DNA of 64,000 nt, from positions 1,178,001 to 1,242,000 of the forward strand of contig CAVRAV010000001.1 in NCBI GenBank assembly GCA_963719165.1, read 5' to 3'. Source of the stretch: JAOUEA01 sp963719165 (GTDB lineage Bacteria; Actinomycetota; UBA4738; HRBIN12). Below the pieces are notes generated by a model. It had not been told where the DNA came from, did not search any database, and was given only the letters and a program-made list of their open reading frames with translations. Of this stretch, positions 36,842 to 44,064 are shown one piece after another (the stretch's first letter is position 1; each line of letters begins with the position of its first letter). The position numbers and the translations under genes are program-made.

Positions 36842-39685
36842 GTGCCTGGAGCGAGCCAGCGACTCATCGGCCGTACCCATGAGGTCGCCGAGATCTCACC
36901 GTTCATCGATTCGGTCTCGGGGGGTCCGAGCGGCCTGTTGCTCGAGGGGGCGGCGGGGATCGGCAAGACGGCTCTGTGGTTCGAGGCCGCCGAGATCGCG
37001 CGCGAACGGGGCATCGTCGTGCTCGCCACGCGCCCCGTCGAGTCGGAGGCGACGTTCTCCTACTCGGCCCTGAGCGATCTGTTCGAGGAGGTCTTCGACG
37101 CGGCGCTCGTCGAGCTGCCGGCGCCCCAGCGCCGCGCGCTCGAGATCGCGCTCGTTCGCGCCGAGGCCGAAGGACCTCCGCCGGACCAGCACGCGGTCTC
37201 CCTGGCGGCGCTGGGCATGCTTCGGTCCCTCGCGGCGTCGGCGCCGTTGGTCCTCGCGGTCGACGACGTCCATTGGATCGATCCATCCTCGGCCCGGGTG
37301 CTGGGATTCGTCTTGCGGCGCCTGAGCGATGAGCGGGTCGGCGTGCTCGCCTCCGCCCGTACCGGCTTGCAGATCCCGGCGGAGCTGTCTCAGGCGCTGG
37401 AGCGGATGCCGTTGCGCCGTGTGACGGTGGGGCCGATGCCACGAAAGGCGCTCGGTGCGATGCTTCGCCAGCATCTCGGCTCGGACCTGCCGCGCCCGCT
37501 CGTCGCCCGGCTCCACGAGGTCTCCGGGGGGAACCCGCTCTACGCCCTGGAGATCGCGCGCGCCCTCGAACGGCAGGGCGCTCGGCCGGATGCCGGCGAA
37601 CCGCTGCCGGTGCCCGAAGACCTCCAGCAGTTGCTCCGTACCCGGCTCGCCGCCCTCCCGCCGACGTGCGCTCAGCCCCTGCTCGTCGTCGCCTCGACGG
37701 TGCGGCCGACCGAGGACCTCCTCCTCGCCGCGGGGGGACCGAGTGGCGAGGTGCTGGCCGGCCTGGGGGCCGCGGAGGCGGCGAACGTGATCCGCCGTGA
37801 ACGAGGGCAGATCCGCTTCACGCACCCGCTCCTGGGCTCGACCGTCTACGCGGCCGCCTCGGCGCACGAGCTGCGGCATCTCCACGACCGCTTGGCACAG
37901 CTCGTCGCGGACCCGGAGGAGCGGGCCCGTCACCAGGCGCTGGCGAGCACGGGTCCCGACCCCAAGGTCGCGCTGGTGCTCGAGGAGGCGGCGCACCACG
38001 CTCGTGGACGGGGCGCCCCCGACGCCGCCGCCGAGCTGGGGGGGCTGGCACGCCAGCTCACCCCGGCGGAGGATCGGGAGGACCTGCGACGACGCACGTT
38101 GGATGCGTCCGGATACCTGTTCGACGCCGGCGACGCGCCGCGCGCCATCGCGCTGCTCGAGGAGGCCGCTGCGTCGGCGCCCCCCGGCCGTGGTCGTGCG
38201 GAGATCCTGTTCCGCCTTTCGTCGATGAGCTGGATGAACCTCGAACGCGGGGTTCGCGATCCGCTCGAGCGGGCGCTGACCGAAGCAGGAGACGACGCCG
38301 AGCTGCTGTCGGGGATCCATCTCGACCTGGCCTGGGTCGACTTCTACCAAGGAGATCTCGCCGCGGCCTCCGAGCACGCCAGGCGATCGGTGGACGGGGC
38401 GGCCGGCATCGCCGACCCCGCCACGAAGGCCGACGCGCTCTCGACGTTCGGGATGGTGGAGTTCCTGCTGGGCAGGGCGGCGAGCGACACGATGTCCCAG
38501 GCGTTGGAACTCCAGGACGTCGGGATGGAGGGCGGATCGTGGACCGAGGCATCGGTCTACACGACGCCTCGATCCGTCATCGGCCTGCAGCAGATGTGGG
38601 CGGGCCGGCTCGACGAGGCGAGGGCGACCTTCGAGCACGAGCTGGCCGAATACGAGCGCCACGCGATGTTCACGGTCCGGCAGGAGGTCTTGTGCTACCT
38701 GGCCGAGCTCGAATGCCGGGCCGGGAGGTGGCGACTCGCGGAGGCCTACGCGGCCGAGGCGATGGAGACCGTTGTCGAATCGGGTCAAACGGCGACGCAG
38801 AGCCACGTCGTGCGCTTCAACCAGGCGCTCGCCGCGGCACACCTGGGACAGGTCGATGCCGCACGGGCGTGGGCGACGGAGGGCGTTCGTCTCGCGTTGT
38901 CCAACGACGACGCGTTCAACGCCAACTGGAACCGGGCCGTGCTCGGCTTCCTCGCGCTCTCGCTCGCGGAGTTCGAGCAGGCGCACACGCATCTGGAGCC
39001 TGTCACGCGCTACCTGGAGGCGATGGGCTCGGCGGAGCCCGGCATCATCCCCTGCATGCCGGACGAGATCGAGGCCCTGGTCTCCCTGGGCCGGCTCGAC
39101 GAGGCCCAGCGATATCGCGATCGGTTGGCGGAGCAAGGAGGGACGATGGGCCGCCCGTGGGCGACCGCCGCGGCCGCGCGCTGCGGCGGTCTGATCGCGG
39201 CCGCCAAGGGGGACCCCGAGGGGGCACGGGCGGCGCTCGAGGACGCGTTGGTCCACAGCGGCAACGGGCAGCAACCGTTCGAGCGCGGGCGCACCCTGAT
39301 GGTGAAGGGGCAGGTGGAACGCCGGGCGCGGCAGAAGCGGCTGGCTCGGTCGAGCCTGGACGAGGCGCTTCGGATCTTCGAGTCGCTGGGCGCTCCACTA
39401 TGGGCCGAGCGGGCTCGGAGCGAGCTTTCCCGTGTAGGCGGACCGGTTGCGTCGGGGGAGCTCACGCCGACCGAGCGACAGGTCGCGGAGCTCGTGGCCG
39501 ACGGGCTCACGAATCGGGAGGTCGCGGACTCCTTGTTCGTCAGCGTGAAGACCGTCGAGGCGAACCTTTCCCGCATCTACCACAAGATGGGCATCGGCTC
39601 TCGACGGGAGCTGCAACGCGCCAGGAACCCCTCCGGCGCCGCCACCGAGGATCCGCGAGACGCACCCGAGCCACGTCATCCGTAG
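36842..39685 (+). CDS. LAL-type LuxR family ATP-binding transcriptional regulator
   Basis: A 947-residue large ATP-binding regulator of the LuxR family (MalT/LAL type). The N-terminal STAND/AAA ATPase has Walker A LLLEGAAGIGKTALW (near residue 40) and Walker B LVLAVDDVHWIDPSS. A long TPR-like helical region (about 380-850) would sense the inducer, and a C-terminal LuxR helix-turn-helix (LTPTERQVAELVADGLTNRE, then VADSLFVSVKTVEANLSRIY, about residues 868-925) binds DNA. It starts at a GTG. The inducer is unknown. It is upstream of a small membrane protein and a secreted AOC-like protein, which may be targets. It is the first intact gene after the damaged patch. Confidence 0.92.
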   Translation: MPGASQRLIGRTHEVAEISPFIDSVSGGPSGLLLEGAAGIGKTALWFEAAEIARERGIVVLATRPVESEATFSYSALSDLFEEVFDAALVELPAPQRRALEIALVRAEAEGPPPDQHAVSLAALGMLRSLAASAPLVLAVDDVHWIDPSSARVLGFVLRRLSDERVGVLASARTGLQIPAELSQALERMPLRRVTVGPMPRKALGAMLRQHLGSDLPRPLVARLHEVSGGNPLYALEIARALERQGARPDAGEPLPVPEDLQQLLRTRLAALPPTCAQPLLVVASTVRPTEDLLLAAGGPSGEVLAGLGAAEAANVIRRERGQIRFTHPLLGSTVYAAASAHELRHLHDRLAQLVADPEERARHQALASTGPDPKVALVLEEAAHHARGRGAPDAAAELGGLARQLTPAEDREDLRRRTLDASGYLFDAGDAPRAIALLEEAAASAPPGRGRAEILFRLSSMSWMNLERGVRDPLERALTEAGDDAELLSGIHLDLAWVDFYQGDLAAASEHARRSVDGAAGIADPATKADALSTFGMVEFLLGRAASDTMSQALELQDVGMEGGSWTEASVYTTPRSVIGLQQMWAGRLDEARATFEHELAEYERHAMFTVRQEVLCYLAELECRAGRWRLAEAYAAEAMETVVESGQTATQSHVVRFNQALAAAHLGQVDAARAWATEGVRLALSNDDAFNANWNRAVLGFLALSLAEFEQAHTHLEPVTRYLEAMGSAEPGIIPCMPDEIEALVSLGRLDEAQRYRDRLAEQGGTMGRPWATAAAARCGGLIAAAKGDPEGARAALEDALVHSGNGQQPFERGRTLMVKGQVERRARQKRLARSSLDEALRIFESLGAPLWAERARSELSRVGGPVASGELTPTERQVAELVADGLTNREVADSLFVSVKTVEANLSRIYHKMGIGSRRELQRARNPSGAATEDPRDAPEPRHP

Positions 39686-39768
39686 GGTTCGTCCCCGATT
39701 CCCCCCTGTGCCACGCCGCCTACCGTCGACGTACGGGTCGCGCACGCGGCCCTTGGGGGGTGAACGGC

Positions 39769-39975
39769 ATGCAGTCGATCGAAGGAACGATCCAACCACG
39801 CGGGGCGATCACCGTGGTCAGGTCACGCGTCATGGTCGCCGTGCTCGTTGCGGGCCTCGTCGCGGGCTTCGGCCTGGGCCGCGCCGGCAACGGTTCCGTC
39901 GCCGGTCCGTCGCGGCCGATACCGACGATCCAGGGACCCGGCCACGTGCCGCGGGTCTGGGTGGGGCAGCCGTGA
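39769..39975 (+). CDS. Small single-helix membrane protein
   Basis: A 68-residue protein with one central hydrophobic helix (RVMVAVLVAGLVAGFGLGRA) and a Pro-rich exterior tail. A GGGGGGTGAACGGC stretch precedes the ATG at 39769. The stop overlaps the GTG of the next gene by 4 nt, so the two are probably translationally coupled. I recognise no family. Confidence 0.55.
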   Translation: MQSIEGTIQPRGAITVVRSRVMVAVLVAGLVAGFGLGRAGNGSVAGPSRPIPTIQGPGHVPRVWVGQP

Positions 39976-40448
39976 GGTGGCGTGGCCGGGGGGCGACGAC
40001 GCTCGCCGTGGCGACGGCCTCCGCGATCGGCGCGTTCGCGCTGGGTGCGGCATCGGCGTCCTCGCAGCTCACCGCGCCGACCACGATCACCGTCGTCGAG
40101 CACTCCGAGCACGACACAGTCATCGACGTGGGGAAGAAGGGTGACTCCACGGGGGACATCCTGACGTTCCACAACGCGGTCTACGACGCAACTGACACCG
40201 CGAAGGCGGGAAAGAACCAGGGCCAATGCGTGCGGGAGCGGCCGAGGGCGGGGACGTGGGAGTGCTGGTGGACAACGTCGCTGCGTGACGGGCAGATCAC
40301 GGTCGAGGGGCCGTTCTCAGACACCGAGGATACGGTCTTCGCGGTGACCGGTGGCACCGGTCTGTACGCGAACGCCCGCGGATCCATGAACGTGAAGGCG
40401 ATCCACGGCGGCGCGAAGTACCGTCAGACCTTCCATCTGATCCCGTAG
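39972..40448 (+). CDS. Secreted allene-oxide-cyclase/dirigent-like beta-barrel protein
   Basis: A 158-residue protein with an N-terminal signal peptide (TTLAVATASAIGAFALGAAS, cleavage after ASA or ASS). A small beta-barrel domain of the AOC/dirigent superfamily follows: DILTFHNAVYDATDT, GTWECWWTTSLRDGQITVEG and the hallmark VFAVTGGTGLYANARGSMNV. Bacterial members are secreted, and their substrates are unknown. Two Cys (QCVRER, WECWW) could form a disulfide. The GTG start overlaps the preceding stop (GTGA). Confidence 0.75.
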   Translation: MRWRGRGATTLAVATASAIGAFALGAASASSQLTAPTTITVVEHSEHDTVIDVGKKGDSTGDILTFHNAVYDATDTAKAGKNQGQCVRERPRAGTWECWWTTSLRDGQITVEGPFSDTEDTVFAVTGGTGLYANARGSMNVKAIHGGAKYRQTFHLIP

Positions 40449-40474
40449 CCGTCGCGGCAGAGGCTCCGAGCCGG

Positions 40475-41269
40475 TCAGGCGAGCCGGGCACAGATCGCTC
40501 GAGGGTCGCCGTCTTCGTCCGCCATGACCTCGGGCGCGCCGAACCCGTGCGTGGGGAGCAGCCGTCCGATCGGATCCGCCTGCCCCCCACCCAGTTCCAG
40601 CAGCAGCCGGCCGCCGGACCGGAGCCACCGCGGGCTCCTGCGCACGACGTCGACGAGCACGCCCATGCCGTCGGCTCCCCCGTCGAGAGCGAGCCGCGGT
40701 TCGAAGGCCTGGACGTCGCGCGGGAGCAAGCGGAGCGAGTCCGTCGGCACGTACGGCACGACCGCCGTCAGCACGTCCACACGATGCTCGAACGTCCGAG
40801 GAAGGGGCTCGTCCAGGGAACCCTCGAACGCCTCGACACGGTTCCGCCGCGCACATCGCACGGCGTCCTCGTCGATGTCCGTCGCCAGCACGCGCGCCGT
40901 CGGCACGTGTCGAGCCAGGACGGCCGCGACCGCCCCCGCGCCCGTGCAAAGATCCACGGCCAAGCCCCCCGGCGGCAGGAGCGCGGCCGCCCGCCGCGCC
41001 ATGGGCTCGGTTTGCGGTCGCGGCACGTAGACCCCGGGGGCGACGAACACGTCGACGCCGCAGAACGTGACGGAACCGATCAGCCACGCGAGCGGCTCAC
41101 CCCGGGTGCGACGGGTCACCAGGTCGTGCATCACGCGCGGGTCGCCGGAGGCGGCACGAAGCAGCTCGTCGGCCTCCGCGCCGGCCTCGACGCAACCCGC
41201 CTGCGCGAGCGCTCGTGTCACCGAGGTGCGATCGAGGGCTGCGGATCCACCGGGCACGCTCATGGTCAT
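40475..41269 (-). CDS. PrmC/HemK-like protein methyltransferase with altered catalytic motif
   Basis: A 264-residue SAM-dependent methyltransferase similar to the release-factor glutamine methyltransferase PrmC. It resembles the variant family described as putative protein-(glutamine-N5) methyltransferase of unknown substrate. The SAM site is LAVDLCTGAGAVAAVLAR, with ATDIDEDAVRCARRN after it. The catalytic NPPY of true PrmC is replaced by VVPYVPT. The RPQTEPMARRA block matches PRPxTE of the family. The start could be 41284, 41269 or 41263; none has a clear RBS. A canonical prmC probably exists elsewhere. Confidence 0.8.
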   Translation of the reverse strand: MTMSVPGGSAALDRTSVTRALAQAGCVEAGAEADELLRAASGDPRVMHDLVTRRTRGEPLAWLIGSVTFCGVDVFVAPGVYVPRPQTEPMARRAAALLPPGGLAVDLCTGAGAVAAVLARHVPTARVLATDIDEDAVRCARRNRVEAFEGSLDEPLPRTFEHRVDVLTAVVPYVPTDSLRLLPRDVQAFEPRLALDGGADGMGVLVDVVRRSPRWLRSGGRLLLELGGGQADPIGRLLPTHGFGAPEVMADEDGDPRAICARLA

Positions 41270-41376
41270 AACGGTAGTCCGCACCGAGCCGTCGGGAGGC
41301 GCGTGCCTGCACCGAGCCGGCGGGAGGCGCGTGCGTTCACCCGAGCGCCGACGCTTCGGCTATCCTCTGCCGCGAG

Positions 41377-42156
41377 ATGGAACCCATCGGAGAGCTCGTG
41401 GCCGCCGCGGTGGTCGACCAGCGGGTGTGGGGGGCGAAGGGCGAAACGGCTCCCGACGGCGTGTATCTCGTGGGCCAGCCGGGACCGGCGCTCCCCTTCG
41501 TGGTGTTCAGGGCCTGGAAGGTGCCGGTGGGCTTCGTGTCCGAACAGATCCGCTTCATCGGGCCCTCGGGGCGCACGATCCACCGGTGGGGCCCGCACGT
41601 GCGCCGGATGGTCGGCGCGATGGACCTCACGACCTCGGTCGACACGATCACCGACGCCGTGTTCGACGAGAGCGGAACCTACGTCGCCTCGTTCATCCTG
41701 GACGAGCAGATCGTCAGCGAACTGGAGTTCCCGATCTTCGTCCAGGCCGCGGCCACGTCGCTGCCGAAGGCCGTCGAGGAAGGGCTCAAGAAATCCGACG
41801 TGATCTGGGTGGGCACCGAGGAGTTCGGCAAACGCAAGACGGTGCCGGCGTGGTTCGCCTACAAGAACGGCAAGATCTTCATGGTGTCCCAGCGCGAGCC
41901 CGGGCCCCAGGAACAGACCGTGCCCGGCGTGCCGGACGCGCACGAGCTCGTCGTGGTGACACGCCGAAAGCTCCGCGACACCTCGCTCGACGAGTTCACC
42001 GCGTCGCAGCGATCGTTGGAAGGCGCCGAGTGGGAGGACGCCGCCAAGGTCCTGGCGGACAAGCGCAAGAGCCGGGCGGGCGCCCCCGGGGAGTCCATCG
42101 CCCGCTGGCGGGGCACCTGCGACATCGTCGAGCTCGTGCCCAACGTTTCGGCCTGA
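41377..42156 (+). CDS. Conserved hypothetical protein
   Basis: A 259-residue soluble protein that I do not recognise. The middle contains a beta-rich segment, VPAWFAYKNGKIFMVSQREP, which loosely recalls pyridoxamine-phosphate-oxidase-like split barrels, but flavin-binding residues are not evident. The N-terminal half has FVVFRAWKVPVGFVSEQIRF and the C-terminal half is Lys/Arg-rich (DKRKSRAGAPGES). There are no membrane segments. A TATCCT box lies 10 nt before the ATG (41361-41366). It is convergent with DAHP synthase, 12 nt apart. Confidence 0.65.
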   Translation: MEPIGELVAAAVVDQRVWGAKGETAPDGVYLVGQPGPALPFVVFRAWKVPVGFVSEQIRFIGPSGRTIHRWGPHVRRMVGAMDLTTSVDTITDAVFDESGTYVASFILDEQIVSELEFPIFVQAAATSLPKAVEEGLKKSDVIWVGTEEFGKRKTVPAWFAYKNGKIFMVSQREPGPQEQTVPGVPDAHELVVVTRRKLRDTSLDEFTASQRSLEGAEWEDAAKVLADKRKSRAGAPGESIARWRGTCDIVELVPNVSA

Positions 42157-42168
42157 GCCGCTCGGCGC

Positions 42169-43188
42169 TCAGCGGTTGAGGGGGCGCCGCACCGCTTCGG
42201 CCACGCGGGCGATCTGCTCGCCCAGCGCCGCCATCTCGTCGGGCACCAGCGCCTGCGGACCGTCGACGAGGGCCTGCTCGGGATCCGCGTGAACATCGAT
42301 CATGACGGCGTCGGCGCCGGCCGCCACCGCGGCGAGCGTCATGGGCACCACGAGGTCGCGCTTGCCCACGGCGTGAGAAGGATCGACGATCACGGGCAGA
42401 TGGGATTCCCGCTGCGCCACCGCCATGCCCCCCAGGTCCAGCGTGTTGCGGGTAGCCGGCTCGAAGGTCCGGATGCCCCGCTCGCACAGGATGATCTCCG
42501 AGTTCCCGCGCTGCGCCACGTACTCCGCCGCCTGGAGCCATTCGTCGACGGTCATGGCGAGCCCGCGCTTGAGCATCACCGGCTTGTTCGTCAGTCCCAC
42601 CTCTTTGAGCAGTTCGAAGTTCTGGGCGTTGCGCGTGCCAACGCGGATGCAGTCCGCGATATCGGCGACGTGGCCGACCTGACTCACGTCCACGACCTCG
42701 ACCACGAACGGCAGCCCCGTCTGATCACGGCAGGTGCGGAGGATCTCAAGGCCCTGCTCCCCCAACCCCTGGAACGAGTACGGCGACGTGCGCGGCTTGT
42801 ACACGTCACCGCGCAGCACCGTGGCGCCCGCGGCCTTGGCCGCCTTGCAGGCCAGCAGCGCCTGCTCCTCGCTCTCGACCGCGCAGGGGCCGGCGATGAT
42901 GGTGAAGGTGCCGCGGCCGATCGGCGTTGCGCCCACCAGCACGGTCGTGGGGTCGGGATGCAGGTCGCGCGCGACCATCTTGTACGCCTTGCCGATCTGG
43001 ATCACGTGGTCGACGCCGTGCATCTGCTGCCAGTCGAGGGCGCGCAGCCGCTCCGTGTCTCCCACGAGCCCGACCACGGTATGGACCGTCCCCCGGGATA
43101 CGAACGCCTCGCCGCCGGCCGTGCGTGCGCGCTCGGCGACGGCCTCGATATCCGAGTCCGTCGCGTCCGACTTCATCACCACGACCAT
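42169..43188 (-). CDS. aroF: 3-deoxy-7-phosphoheptulonate (DAHP) synthase, type I beta
   Basis: A 339-residue first enzyme of the shikimate pathway, condensing PEP and erythrose 4-phosphate. An N-terminal ferredoxin-like regulatory domain (about 1-75, with VVVMKSDATDSDIEAVAER) precedes the TIM barrel, as in the type I beta enzymes (Thermotoga/Bacillus group). Key sites are IAGPCAVESEEQ, RGDVYKPRTSPYSFQGLG, QNFELLKEVG, PVMLKRG, ILCERGIRTFE and VIVDPSHAVGKRD with metal ligands Cys, His, Glu and Asp. The RBS GGGAGGT is 6 nt before the ATG. The transcript carries an attenuation leader with a W/F/Y peptide and a terminator (43222-43332), so expression should respond to charged aromatic tRNA levels. 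Confidence 0.95.
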   Translation of the reverse strand: MVVVMKSDATDSDIEAVAERARTAGGEAFVSRGTVHTVVGLVGDTERLRALDWQQMHGVDHVIQIGKAYKMVARDLHPDPTTVLVGATPIGRGTFTIIAGPCAVESEEQALLACKAAKAAGATVLRGDVYKPRTSPYSFQGLGEQGLEILRTCRDQTGLPFVVEVVDVSQVGHVADIADCIRVGTRNAQNFELLKEVGLTNKPVMLKRGLAMTVDEWLQAAEYVAQRGNSEIILCERGIRTFEPATRNTLDLGGMAVAQRESHLPVIVDPSHAVGKRDLVVPMTLAAVAAGADAVMIDVHADPEQALVDGPQALVPDEMAALGEQIARVAEAVRRPLNR

Positions 43189-43221
43189 TGGTGACCTCCC
43201 GTCATCCCCGAGACCGAGCCC

Positions 43222-43251
43222 GGGAAGGAAGAACCCCGGGCGGGCCCGGGG
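43222..43251 (-). terminator. Intrinsic terminator in the aroF leader
   Basis: CCCCGGGC-GG-GCCCGGGG (43234-43251, palindromic so the same on both strands) gives an 8-bp all-GC stem. On the minus strand it is followed by TTCTTCCTTCC (43223-43233). It sits between the leader peptide and the aroF RBS. Its 5' arm CCGGGC can instead pair with GCCCGG inside the leader peptide coding region (about 43285-43290), an antiterminator. Confidence 0.75.
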
Positions 43252-43278
43252 TCGCTGGTGCGCTGAGGCTGCAGGCGA

Positions 43279-43303
43279 CTACGCCGGGCAAGCGCCCGCG
43301 TAG
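43279..43303 (-). promoter_or_regulatory. Alternative leader hairpin (anti-antiterminator)
   Basis: CTACGC and GCGTAG close a stem with inner pairs GGGC and GCCC, tetraloop GCTT and one bulged G. It covers the Tyr codon through the stop codon of the leader peptide. When formed it hides GCCCGG, so the terminator downstream can fold. A ribosome stalled at Trp-Phe-Ala-Tyr would block its 5' arm. Confidence 0.7.
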
Positions 43304-43332
43304 GCAAACCAGGAGCCGAGATCGTGCTGCAT
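43279..43332 (-). CDS. Aromatic amino acid leader peptide of aroF
   Basis: A 17-codon open frame reading MQHDLGSWFAYAGACPA and a TAG stop. Trp, Phe and Tyr codons fall within four positions (W-F-A-Y), matching the three end products of the pathway started by DAHP synthase. The Tyr codon lies on the 5' arm of the hairpin at 43279-43303. The ATG lies 8 nt after the -10 box, so the RNA probably begins at or next to the start codon (leaderless). The design matches classical transcription attenuation: stalling at any scarce aromatic tRNA would favour antitermination. Support is from sequence and context only. Confidence 0.75.
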   Translation of the reverse strand: MQHDLGSWFAYAGACPA

Positions 43333-43340
43333 GGGACCCC

Positions 43341-43370
43341 ATTGTGCGGGTTCCGGACCGCCCCTGGCAA
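43341..43370 (-). promoter_or_regulatory. Promoter of the aroF leader transcript
   Basis: On the minus strand, TTGCCA (43365-43370, 5 of 6 matches to TTGACA) and CACAAT (43341-43346, 4 of 6 matches to TATAAT) are separated by 18 bp. The predicted start lies at or next to the leader peptide ATG at 43332. Confidence 0.65.
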
Positions 43371-43402
43371 GCAGGCGCGGGGCAGCGCCGCCGACCCACC
43401 AC

Positions 43403-43408
43403 TAGGAT
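43403..43408 (+). promoter_or_regulatory. Leaderless-type -10 box of upp
   Basis: TAGGAT followed by 8 nt and the upp ATG at 43417. It is divergent from the aroF leader promoter, with only 32 nt between the two -35/-10 regions. Confidence 0.5.
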
Positions 43409-43416
43409 GCCGTCCC

Positions 43417-44064
43417 ATGCCCTCCTTCACCGTGCTGGAGCACCCGCTCGCCGGCGACCTCCTCACGCGCCTTCGGGACCGGAGCACGGGTCCGGCCGAC
43501 TATCGCTCGATCACGCGGCGGCTCGGCCGGCTCCTCGTGATCGAGGCCACGCGCGATCTCCCCGTCGAGGAGTCCCCGGTGCACACACCCCTGGAGCCGT
43601 ACACGGGCACGCGGCTCGCCACGGGCCTCGTGGCCATCCCCGTCCTGCGGGCGGGGTTGGGGCTGCTCGATGCCGTCGTCGACCTCTACCCCGACGCCGT
43701 CATCGGCTACCTGGGCATGGAACGAGACGAGCAGACGCACGAACCGCGCGACTACTACGCCAAGCTCCCCCCCATGAGCGGGCGCCGAGCCTTGGTCGTG
43801 GATCCCATGCTCGCGACCGGCGGCTCGGGCAGTGCCGCGGTGCGTTACGTCAAGGAAGCGGGCGCGGTCGATATCTCGTTCGTCTGCGTGGTGGCCGCTC
43901 CGGAAGGGTTGCGCCGCATGCAGTTCGATCACCCAGATGTCCCCGTCGTGGCCGCGGCGCTCGATCGCCGGCTCAACGAGCGCGCGTACATCGTGCCGGG
44001 GCTGGGCGATTTCGGCGACCGACTGTACGGCACCATCGCCGCCGACTCCTCTGTCCCAGACTAG
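43417..44064 (+). CDS. upp: Uracil phosphoribosyltransferase
   Basis: A 215-residue pyrimidine salvage enzyme forming UMP from uracil and PRPP. The PRPP-binding loop is VVDPMLATGGSGSAAV (near residue 127). Uracil recognition is by the C-terminal IVPGLGDFGDRLYGT, and the N-terminal block is HPLAGDLLTRLRD. The start MPSFTVLEHP at 43417 follows a TAGGAT box. The gene is convergent with, and overlaps by 4 nt, the nucleoside ABC importer operon, a physical pairing that fits a shared nucleobase/nucleoside salvage role. Confidence 0.95.
   Translation: MPSFTVLEHPLAGDLLTRLRDRSTGPADYRSITRRLGRLLVIEATRDLPVEESPVHTPLEPYTGTRLATGLVAIPVLRAGLGLLDAVVDLYPDAVIGYLGMERDEQTHEPRDYYAKLPPMSGRRALVVDPMLATGGSGSAAVRYVKEAGAVDISFVCVVAAPEGLRRMQFDHPDVPVVAAALDRRLNERAYIVPGLGDFGDRLYGTIAADSSVPD

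Noticed and set aside
42157..42168. Terminator between the unknown protein and aroF
   Set aside because: Only a 5-bp CCGCT/AGCGG stem without a T run is visible.
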